A DNA stretch of 64,000 bases, from positions 62,001-126,000 of the forward strand of contig JAGVMP010000007.1 in the NCBI GenBank assembly GCA_020053735.1, read 5' to 3'. The position numbers and the translations under genes were made by a program. Of this stretch, positions 1 through 6,923 are shown piece after piece. Position 1 is the first letter of the stretch. Each line of letters starts with the position of its first letter. The notes under the pieces are model-generated. The model searched no databases and was not told the DNA's origin. It worked only from the letters and a program-made list of their open reading frames with translations. This stretch comes from Pseudomonadota bacterium. GTDB lineage: Bacteria; Pseudomonadota; Gammaproteobacteria; Burkholderiales; Methylophilaceae.

Positions 1-1
1 G

Positions 2-868
2 CCCGTGGATATTGCCTTGCAGGCCATCGATTTCGCCAAGAAAAATTATTACGATGTGTTGATTTTTGATACGGCTGGTCGCTTGGGCATTGATGAAGCG
101 ATGATGGCCGAAATCAAAGCGCTGCATGATCACCTAAAACCCATCGAAACCTTATTCGTGGTAGATGCCATGCAAGGTCAAGATGCGGTGAATACCGCCA
201 AGGCGTTTGGCGATACTTTGCCATTAACAGGTGTTGTATTGACCAAACTAGATGGCGATGCGCGTGGTGGTGCAGCATTAAGTGTGCGTCACGTGACAGG
301 CCAACCGATTAAGTTTATTGGTGTCAGCGAGAAAGTGGATGGACTGGAACCATTCTACCCAGACCGTATGGCGGGCCGCATATTGGGCATGGGCGACGTA
401 TTGGGCTTGATTGAGCAAGCGCATAAAAATGTCGACTTGGCTGAGGCGAAAAAAGTTGCTGACAAGATTAAAAGCGGCAGCAAGTTTGATTTGGAGGATT
501 TTAAGAGCCAGATGAGCCAAATGCGCAAAATGGGCGGCATGGGTGCGCTGATGGATAAAATGCCAGCCCAAATGGCCAACATGGCGGCCAAGGTTAATAA
601 TGAAGATGCCGATAAATCGCTGCGGCGCATTGAAGGTATTATCAATAGCATGACACCGCTAGAACGCAGGAAACCTGAGCTCATCAAAGCTACACGCAAA
701 AAGCGTATTGCCGATGGCAGTGGCGTACAAGTCCAAGAAGTGAATCGCTTGCTAAAACAGTTTGAAGAAACACAAAAAATGATGAAAATGTTTAGTAAGG
801 GCGGCATGGCTAAAATGATGCGTGGTATGGGCAGTATGATGGGCGGCAAGTTGCCGGGTATGCGTTAA
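2..868 (+). CDS. ffh: Signal recognition particle protein Ffh (3' part)
   Basis: This is the C-terminal part of the SRP GTPase, which binds signal sequences and the 4.5S RNA and targets nascent membrane proteins to FtsY. The reading frame is open to the left edge, so the N-domain and P-loop lie outside the window. Visible G-domain motifs are DTAGR, TKLDGDARGG and the GVSEKVDGLEPF closing loop. After them comes the methionine-rich M domain (MRKMGGMGALMDKMP, then SLRRIEGIINSMT), and the gene ends in the Gly/Met-rich tail typical of the family. About 289 codons of a protein usually near 450 residues are present. An intrinsic terminator follows directly, separating it from the ccm operon. Identification is secure. 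Confidence 0.96.
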   Translation, partial: PVDIALQAIDFAKKNYYDVLIFDTAGRLGIDEAMMAEIKALHDHLKPIETLFVVDAMQGQDAVNTAKAFGDTLPLTGVVLTKLDGDARGGAALSVRHVTGQPIKFIGVSEKVDGLEPFYPDRMAGRILGMGDVLGLIEQAHKNVDLAEAKKVADKIKSGSKFDLEDFKSQMSQMRKMGGMGALMDKMPAQMANMAAKVNNEDADKSLRRIEGIINSMTPLERRKPELIKATRKKRIADGSGVQVQEVNRLLKQFEETQKMMKMFSKGGMAKMMRGMGSMMGGKLPGMR

Positions 869-897
869 AGCAGCGTAAACAACGTCTTATGTGGCAT

Positions 898-927
898 AAT
901 GCCGCAATGTTAAAATTGCGCATTTTT
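898..927 (+). terminator. Intrinsic terminator after ffh
   Basis: Arms AATGCCGCAAT and ATTGCGCATT pair over ten base pairs with one bulged C, around the loop GTTAAA. The right arm runs into a short T tract. It starts about 30 bp after the ffh stop and ends before the ccmA start. Confidence 0.65.
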
Positions 928-950
928 ACTACCAACTTGCTGTATTCAAA

Positions 951-1592
951 ATGATTTCACCAGTTAATAATCATAGTTTAGTGGTCACCAACTTAGCGAT
1001 GGTGCGTGGTGAGCGCATGTTATTCAGGCAGCTCAATTTTTCGCTTAACAATGGTGCTGTACTGTATCTGCAAGGTGAAAATGGCGCAGGCAAAACCACC
1101 CTGCTGCGCACGCTTTGCGGGCTGACACATCCTTATGCAGGTGACGTGAGTTGGTGCGGTGAAGACATTAAAGTTATGGCAGAAGAGTACAGTAAAAACA
1201 TATTGTATATTGGTCATTTGCCGGGCATAAAAGAAGATTTAACCGCGCTGGAAAACTTGCAGTTTTCGCTAGCACAGTTGGGATCAGCAGTTGATAAGCC
1301 TCAAGTGGTATCAGTTTTAGAAACGCTAGGATTGGCCAAAGCCTTGCATTTGCCAACGCGTATGCTGTCACAAGGCCAAAAGCGACGGGTAGTGCTGGCG
1401 CGTTTGTGGTTGCAAGATTTACCTTTGTGGATTTTGGACGAGCCATTTACGGCCTTGGATGCGGTTGCCACCGACTTGCTGAAGCACAAAATTGAAAAAT
1501 TTGCCAATGCAGGTGGCATGGTGGTGATGACTTCGCACCAAGATTTCATTTTGAACGTTCCGCAATTTATGCAGTTAAAGCTGGATGCCTGA
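951..1592 (+). CDS. ccmA: Heme exporter ATP-binding protein CcmA
   Basis: This is the ATPase subunit of the CcmABCD complex, which releases holo-CcmE during cytochrome c maturation (System I). The 213-residue length is normal for CcmA. Walker A is GENGAGKTT (about residues 43-51), the ABC signature is LSQGQKRR (about 139-146) and Walker B is LWILDEP (about 158-164). It is the first gene of an eight-gene ccm operon, and its stop codon overlaps the ccmB start. The ATG at 951 lies just after the ffh terminator. No strong Shine-Dalgarno sequence is obvious, so the exact start is a little less sure than the identity. Confidence 0.95.
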   Translation: MISPVNNHSLVVTNLAMVRGERMLFRQLNFSLNNGAVLYLQGENGAGKTTLLRTLCGLTHPYAGDVSWCGEDIKVMAEEYSKNILYIGHLPGIKEDLTALENLQFSLAQLGSAVDKPQVVSVLETLGLAKALHLPTRMLSQGQKRRVVLARLWLQDLPLWILDEPFTALDAVATDLLKHKIEKFANAGGMVVMTSHQDFILNVPQFMQLKLDA

Positions 1593-2299
1593 TGTCTGAG
1601 GCGTATCTAACAACTGGCAAACAAATCGGTACGTTTTCCGTACTTTATCATATCTTAGCGCGAGATATTAAAGTCGCACTGCGTCGCCAATCGGATGTGA
1701 CTGCAGTGTTTTTCTTTTTTATCATTGCGGCTAGTTTGTTTCCACTAGGTTCTGGGTCTGACCCTAAATTACTTAGTGCGATGGCACCTAGTGTGCTGTG
1801 GGTCACAGCATTGCTGTCTTGCATGTTATCGCTGCCGCGCATATTTGCTAGCGACCATGCCGATGGCACTTTAGAGCAGTTGCTGTTGTCGAATCAGCCA
1901 ACGGTATTAATTGTACTCATGAAGATACTCGCGCATTGGTTGCTTTCTGGTTTACCTTTAGTGCTAGTGGCGCCTTTAATCGGCCTGCAGTTTAATTTAA
2001 CGGGCGAGCAATTACAGGTGTTGGCGCTGTCGCTGCTAATGGGGACGCTGGCATTGAGCTTAATTGGCAGCATAGGCGCCGCACTCACGCTTGGTATACG
2101 CGGCACAGGTGTACTCATCGCTATTTTGGTGTTGCCTTTGTATATCCCGGTATTGGTGTTTGGTGCAGGCGCCGTCAATGCAGTGTCAGTTGGTATGAGC
2201 CCCAATGGTGCAGTCTCGCTATTGGGCGGGGTGTTAGCGTTGTCTTTAGTATTTGCACCGTTGGCGTCATCCGTGGCGCTCAAGATTGCGTTAGAGTAA
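1592..2299 (+). CDS. ccmB: Heme exporter membrane protein CcmB
   Basis: This is the membrane subunit of the CcmAB transporter, acting with CcmC and CcmD to release heme-loaded CcmE. The 235-residue protein shows about six hydrophobic segments. The N-terminus contains ALRRQSDVTAVFFFFIIAA, a cytoplasmic stretch leading into the first helix, and FASDHADGTLEQLLLS follows the second, as in other CcmB proteins. It overlaps ccmA at the ATG/stop junction, indicating translational coupling. Confidence 0.95.
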   Translation: MSEAYLTTGKQIGTFSVLYHILARDIKVALRRQSDVTAVFFFFIIAASLFPLGSGSDPKLLSAMAPSVLWVTALLSCMLSLPRIFASDHADGTLEQLLLSNQPTVLIVLMKILAHWLLSGLPLVLVAPLIGLQFNLTGEQLQVLALSLLMGTLALSLIGSIGAALTLGIRGTGVLIAILVLPLYIPVLVFGAGAVNAVSVGMSPNGAVSLLGGVLALSLVFAPLASSVALKIALE

Positions 2300-2363
2300 G
2301 TTATTTGCAAATTTAAGTATTAAAAGCGGAAGCAAAAAATGGAATCAAAAGTGGAAGTTAGAC

Positions 2364-3089
2364 ATGAGCATTAACTGGTTTAAATATGCGTCACCCAAAA
2401 CATTTTACCCCTTGGCAGGAAAAATTATTCCTTGGAGCGCAGCAGGAGCGGCCGTTTTAATTGCCTATGGCTTATATCTTGGTTTGTTGATAGCGCCAAC
2501 TGATTTTCAGCAAGGTGAAGGATACCGCATTATTTTTGTTCATGTGCCTGCGGCTTGGTTTTCTATGTTTCTGTATTTACTCATGGCGCTATACGCAGGC
2601 ATGGGCTTGGTGTTTAACGCAAAATTGTCTTACATGATGGCGACCGCCATAGCACCAACAGGCGCGATGTTTACCTTTTTAGCGCTGGTGACAGGCTCAC
2701 TTTGGGGGAAACCCATGTGGGGTGCCTGGTGGGTGTGGGATGCACGCCTGACCTCAGAATTGATTTTGTTATTTTTGTATATTGGTTATTTTTCGCTACA
2801 AGCAGCCATTGATGACAAAAACCGCGCCGATAAAGCCAGCGCAGTACTGGCGATTGTTGGGGCGATTAACGTGCCGATTATTTATTTTTCGGTTAAGTGG
2901 TGGAACACACTGCATCAAGGTTCATCTATTAGTCTGACCAAGGCTCCTGCTATGGCGGCCATTATGTTGCAAGGCATGCTGGTGATGGCGGTTGGCTTTT
3001 GGTTATACAGTATTGCTGTGATTCTAATGCGGGTGCGCAACGAGATTGCAGAGCGCGAAAACAAAACACTGCAGTTTAGTCAAGAATAG
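2364..3089 (+). CDS. ccmC: Heme lyase/handling protein CcmC
   Basis: CcmC passes heme to CcmE in the periplasm. The 241-residue protein has six predicted membrane helices. It carries the tryptophan-rich WWD signature (GAWWVWDARLTSEL, about residues 124-137). Two conserved periplasmic histidines flank it: one in FVHVPAAW and one in WWNTLHQGSSI. It sits third in the ccm operon, with a 64-bp gap after ccmB. Confidence 0.96.
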   Translation: MSINWFKYASPKTFYPLAGKIIPWSAAGAAVLIAYGLYLGLLIAPTDFQQGEGYRIIFVHVPAAWFSMFLYLLMALYAGMGLVFNAKLSYMMATAIAPTGAMFTFLALVTGSLWGKPMWGAWWVWDARLTSELILLFLYIGYFSLQAAIDDKNRADKASAVLAIVGAINVPIIYFSVKWWNTLHQGSSISLTKAPAMAAIMLQGMLVMAVGFWLYSIAVILMRVRNEIAERENKTLQFSQE

Positions 3090-3132
3090 TTTGATTAGAA
3101 AAAAATAGTTTAGACAAACATAGGAATAGGGT

Positions 3133-3282
3133 ATGCATTGGAACAGTGTCAGTGAATTTTTAGCCATGGGCGGTTATGGCTTTTATGTGTGGGGCTCTTT
3201 CGGAATTACATTCCTGGCCATGGCGATTGAAGTATGGTTGCTCAACAAACGCCGTAAACAAATCGCGCAGGTTTCGCAATAA
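3133..3282 (+). CDS. ccmD: Heme exporter small subunit CcmD
   Basis: This is a 49-codon gene between ccmC and ccmE. The product starts MHWNSVSEFLAMGGYGFYVW, has a single membrane helix (GITFLAMAIEVWLL) and ends in a basic tail LNKRRKQIAQVSQ. This is the classic CcmD layout: small, one helix, a GGYGFYVW motif and a Lys/Arg-rich cytoplasmic end. CcmD is needed to release holo-CcmE from CcmABC. Position, size and motif together make the assignment firm. A GGAATAGGG stretch precedes the ATG. Confidence 0.93.
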   Translation: MHWNSVSEFLAMGGYGFYVWGSFGITFLAMAIEVWLLNKRRKQIAQVSQ

Positions 3283-3334
3283 CTTGAATGCGCGTCACTA
3301 ATTAAAACATTATTTAACAAGGTATATTGAAAGT

Positions 3335-3808
3335 ATGAAAGCACGTCATAAAAGATTTGGATTAATCGCGCTTGGGCTATTATTACTGGTGATTGCTGTG
3401 GTGTTATTTACCAAATCATTCAAAAGTAACTTGGTCTTCTTTTTTTCACCTACGCAAGTGGCCAGTGGTGAGGCGCCCAAAACAGGCAATTTTAGAATCG
3501 GCGGTATGGTAGAGGAAGGCAGCTTAAAGCGCTTGCCAGATGGATTGCGCGTGGAGTTTAAAGTGACTGACACAGCAAAAACCATGCAAGTGCAATACAA
3601 AGGTATTTTGCCCGATTTGTTTAAAGAAGGTAAAGGCGTGGTGGCAGAGGGTAGCCTGAATAAAGACGGCCTGTTTGTTGCTAATCAAGTATTAGCCAAA
3701 CACGATGAAAACTACATGCCACCAGAAGCCGCAGCCGCACTTGAGGCTGCCAAAGCTCAAAAAGCAAAAGATGCGGCGATGACTAATGCTACGGAAGGTG
3801 CGAAATGA
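3335..3808 (+). CDS. ccmE: Periplasmic heme chaperone CcmE
   Basis: CcmE binds heme covalently through a histidine and delivers it to CcmFH. The 157-residue protein has an N-terminal anchor (about residues 8-24), a small beta-barrel domain (RIGGMVEEGSL onwards) and the heme-binding motif LAKHDENYMPPE (about residues 127-138). That motif contains the attachment histidine and the tyrosine axial ligand. The C-terminus is Ala/Lys-rich, as usual. It overlaps ccmF by four bases. Confidence 0.96.
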   Translation: MKARHKRFGLIALGLLLLVIAVVLFTKSFKSNLVFFFSPTQVASGEAPKTGNFRIGGMVEEGSLKRLPDGLRVEFKVTDTAKTMQVQYKGILPDLFKEGKGVVAEGSLNKDGLFVANQVLAKHDENYMPPEAAAALEAAKAQKAKDAAMTNATEGAK

Positions 3809-5778
3809 TTCCTGCCATCGGCGAGCTCACGCTTATTCTTGCATTTATTCTTTCCATCATTCAAGGCACTTTGCCACTAGTTGGCGTCTGGAAAAACAAA
3901 ACCACCTTGATGAATTTAGCTGTACCAACAGCTAGAGCCCAGTCGCTACTAATTTTAATTTCCTTTGCTATTTTAATGTATTCGTTTTACATCAACGATT
4001 TCTCGGTGCTGTATGTAGCCTCCACGTCCAATTCGCAATTACCTACTATGTATCGTCTAGCCGCTGTGTGGGGTGGACATGAAGGCTCCATGCTGTTATG
4101 GGTGGCCATTTTGTCGATATGGACGATTGCGGTCACTTTGTTTGCAAAAAACCTACCCGATAGTTTTAGAATTCGACTCATTGCTGTCATGGGCTTGGTC
4201 AGCGTTGGCTTTTTGGCTTTTATCTTATTCACGTCTAATCCATTTGATAGGCTCATCCCCGCAGCCTTAGATGGGCGAGATTTAAACCCGTTGTTGCAAG
4301 ATCCAGGTATGGTGTTTCATCCGCCCGTGCTCTATATGGGATATGTTGGCTTCTCCGTTGCATTTGCGTTTGCTATCGCTGCATTGTTAGATGGCAGACT
4401 AGACAATGCTTGGGCACGCTGGACGCGACCTTGGACAACAGTGGCATGGGCGTTTTTGACGTTGGGGATTGCTTTTGGCAGCAAATGGGCCTATTACGAG
4501 CTAGGCTGGGGTGGTTGGTGGTTTTGGGATGCGGTCGAAAATGCTTCGTTTATGCCGTGGTTAGTGGGCACGGCACTTATACACTCGCTCGCCGTCACTG
4601 AAAAGCGAGGTGCATTTAAAGTGTGGACTGTATTACTATCAATCTGTGCATTTTCATTGAGCTTGCTGGGGACATTCTTAGTGCGCTCTGGCGTGCTGAC
4701 ATCGGTTCATGCGTTTGCCACTGACCCAAGTCGAGGCCTATTTATTTTACTGTATTTGGTGATTGTGATTGGCGGAGCGTTACTGCTGTTTGCGCTACGT
4801 GCACCAAACGTGGGCTTGGGCGAAAAGTTCGACGTGGTGTCGCGCGAATCTTTCTTGCTGGCGAACAACGTAGTGCTAGTGACGGCGGCTGGCTCGGTGC
4901 TGCTTGGTACCATGTATCCATTATTGATTGATGCGCTGGGTGGAGGAAAAATATCCGTTGGCCCCCCTTATTTCGATGCGGTTTTTGTTGCAATTATGGC
5001 GCCAGGCCTGTTTTTAATGGGCTTGGGGCCACTGGCTAAGTGGAAAAAAGCCAGCATCCCTGAGATTGGTACGCGCTTAAAACTAGCTGCTGTGATAAGT
5101 GTTGTATCTGCTTTACTAGTGCCATCTGTGCTTGGGAAAATCTCACTGATGGCCGCCGTGGGTGTGTTTATGGGGGCTTGGATTGTGAGTACCACCTTAA
5201 TTTTGCTACAAAATAGAATTAAAGCCAAGCAACTGGCCAGTGTTAGTTTGCTTGAAAACTTAAAAAATATTCCGTTGGCTTTTTACGGCATGTTGCTGGC
5301 ACATTTAGGCATTGGCGTGTTTGTGTTAGGGGTGACTTTAGTTAAAGGCTATGAGAGCGAGCAAGATTTGCGCATGGAAGTGAACGATGTTGCAAAAATA
5401 GGTGATTTAGCCTTTGTCTTTAAAGGCGCGCAGAAAATTCAAGGCCCTAACTATATTTCATCGCAAGGTAAGTTTGTTGTGACCGAGGATGGCAAACAAA
5501 TTGCCTTATTGTACCCAGAAAAACGCTTTTATCCTGTGCAAGGTGCCACCATGACCGAGGCGGATATTGAGCCTGGTGTGTTCAAAGATTTATATGTGTC
5601 ACTGGGTGAGCCCCTAGAAAAAGGTGCCTGGAGTGTGCGTATTTACATTAAACCTTTCGTGCAATGGATATGGGCTGGTTGCATTATTATGGCGCTTGGT
5701 GGCCTATTGGCGTTGCTGGATAGACGCTACCGCATCGCGAATAAAAACCTAAGCAGTCGAGCCGAAGAAGTTTTCTAA
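3805..5778 (+). CDS. ccmF: Cytochrome c heme lyase CcmF
   Basis: CcmF ligates heme to apocytochrome c in the periplasm together with CcmH. The 657-residue polytopic protein carries the WWD domain (GWGGWWFWDAVENASFMPW, near residue 235) and the conserved periplasmic histidine motifs HPPVLYMGYVG and GTALIHSLAVTEKRGAFK. The length agrees with full-size CcmF. The start overlaps the ccmE stop (ATGA type), supporting coupling. Confidence 0.97.
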   Translation: MIPAIGELTLILAFILSIIQGTLPLVGVWKNKTTLMNLAVPTARAQSLLILISFAILMYSFYINDFSVLYVASTSNSQLPTMYRLAAVWGGHEGSMLLWVAILSIWTIAVTLFAKNLPDSFRIRLIAVMGLVSVGFLAFILFTSNPFDRLIPAALDGRDLNPLLQDPGMVFHPPVLYMGYVGFSVAFAFAIAALLDGRLDNAWARWTRPWTTVAWAFLTLGIAFGSKWAYYELGWGGWWFWDAVENASFMPWLVGTALIHSLAVTEKRGAFKVWTVLLSICAFSLSLLGTFLVRSGVLTSVHAFATDPSRGLFILLYLVIVIGGALLLFALRAPNVGLGEKFDVVSRESFLLANNVVLVTAAGSVLLGTMYPLLIDALGGGKISVGPPYFDAVFVAIMAPGLFLMGLGPLAKWKKASIPEIGTRLKLAAVISVVSALLVPSVLGKISLMAAVGVFMGAWIVSTTLILLQNRIKAKQLASVSLLENLKNIPLAFYGMLLAHLGIGVFVLGVTLVKGYESEQDLRMEVNDVAKIGDLAFVFKGAQKIQGPNYISSQGKFVVTEDGKQIALLYPEKRFYPVQGATMTEADIEPGVFKDLYVSLGEPLEKGAWSVRIYIKPFVQWIWAGCIIMALGGLLALLDRRYRIANKNLSSRAEEVF

Positions 5779-5786
5779 ATCTCACC

Positions 5787-6320
5787 ATGAACAGAACGCT
5801 AAAATTTTTAATCCCACTCGCTTTATTTTTAGTGGCAGTAGGTTTTTTGACTAAAGGTTTATTTTTAAACCCGCGTGAAGTGCCATCTCCTTTAGTAGGC
5901 AAGCCAGCGCCTGTATTCACAGCGCCGATATTGGGTGAGGCAGGCAAACGTTTTAATAGTGCAGACATGAAAGGCCAAGTCTGGCTGCTGAACGTGTGGG
6001 CATCTTGGTGTGCGGCTTGCCGAGATGAACACCCGCTACTGATGGATATGGCGCAAACCAAGCGGATTGTGATGCATGGCTTGGCTTATAAAGATGTCGA
6101 TGCCGAAGCGCAACAGGTACTTATCGCTATGGGTAATCCGTACAATAAAGTCATTACCGATACCGATGGTAAGATTGGCATTGATTATGGCGTGTATGGA
6201 GTGCCGGAGACTTATTTAATTGATAAAGCTGGCATTATTCGTTATAAACATATTGGTCCACTTACACCAGAAATTTTGCTGACAAAAGTTGTGCCGTTAC
6301 TGAAAGAATTGGGCGTTTAA
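5787..6320 (+). CDS. ccmG: Thiol:disulfide interchange protein CcmG/DsbE
   Basis: This is a membrane-anchored periplasmic thioredoxin that keeps the cysteines of apocytochrome c or CcmH reduced. The 177-residue protein has an N-terminal anchor (about residues 5-26), the redox motif WASWCAACRDEH (CAAC, where E. coli has CPTC), and the family-specific YGVYGVPETYLID loop with its cis-proline. It lies eight bases after ccmF and 29 before ccmH. Confidence 0.95.
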   Translation: MNRTLKFLIPLALFLVAVGFLTKGLFLNPREVPSPLVGKPAPVFTAPILGEAGKRFNSADMKGQVWLLNVWASWCAACRDEHPLLMDMAQTKRIVMHGLAYKDVDAEAQQVLIAMGNPYNKVITDTDGKIGIDYGVYGVPETYLIDKAGIIRYKHIGPLTPEILLTKVVPLLKELGV

Positions 6321-6349
6321 GGCGCTAATTAAATGAAAAAACCAGTAAA

Positions 6350-6769
6350 ATGAAAAAACTAATTATTCTAATTTTTCTTTTTACACATGCTTTTGCTGTT
6401 GCATACGCAGGCGAAGCCAAGCCAATTAGCGATGACCCTGCGTTGGAAGTGCGCTTAAAGGCGATGTCGCAAGAGTTACGCTGTTTGGTATGCCAAAATT
6501 CTACACTGGCAGATTCTGATGCACCTTTGGCCGAAGATTTGCGTAATGAAATTCGCACCCAGATGCGTGCTGGTAAAAGCGATCAAGAAATTGTCGACTA
6601 CTTAGTCGCGCGCTATGGCGATTTTGTGCGCTATCGTCCACCAATGAATAATGTCACAGCGATACTCTGGTTTGGACCATTTTTGCTGTTGCTCACTGGT
6701 GGTTTTGTTTTATATCGTGTACTTAAAAAACAAGCAAGAGACGGAGATATTCAGGCAGAGGAAGAATAA
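6350..6769 (+). CDS. ccmH: Cytochrome c maturation protein CcmH
   Basis: CcmH is the thiol oxidoreductase partner of CcmF that holds apocytochrome c. The 139-residue protein has a signal peptide (about residues 1-20), the LRCLVCQNSTLADSDAPLA motif with the CxxC pair near residue 48, and one C-terminal helix (ILWFGPFLLLLTGGFVLY). It corresponds to the short CcmH/CcmL type without the TPR (CcmI) part. No ccmI gene follows: the next gene is nasA on the other strand. Confidence 0.95.
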   Translation: MKKLIILIFLFTHAFAVAYAGEAKPISDDPALEVRLKAMSQELRCLVCQNSTLADSDAPLAEDLRNEIRTQMRAGKSDQEIVDYLVARYGDFVRYRPPMNNVTAILWFGPFLLLLTGGFVLYRVLKKQARDGDIQAEEE

Positions 6770-6822
6770 ACATCATTTTCTATTGGTATTAGGCGCTGGC
6801 TTTTAAATGCGTATGCGCTTTT

Positions 6823-6923
6823 AGTATTTACCGTGCATTTGCACTCTTAATATTTACCGTGCGTTTGCACTCTTAATATTTACCGTGCGTTTGCACTCTT
6901 AATATTTACCGTGCGTTTGCACT
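6823..6923. repeat. Four tandem copies of a 26-bp unit at the nasA 3' end
   Basis: The unit reads AATATTTACCGTGCGTTTGC plus ACTCTT on the plus strand. Copies start at 6823 (two mismatches), 6849, 6875 and 6901. The last is cut to 23 bases and is the part that encodes the final residues QTHGKY of NasA. Each unit also contains the small palindrome GTGC-GTTT-GCAC and a copy of the stop codon. The array therefore grew outside the reading frame, in the convergent ccmH/nasA spacer. Confidence 0.9.

Noticed and set aside
6823-6923. Repeat array as a CRISPR
   Set aside because: Units are directly adjacent with no spacers and derive from the nasA end; no cas gene is present.
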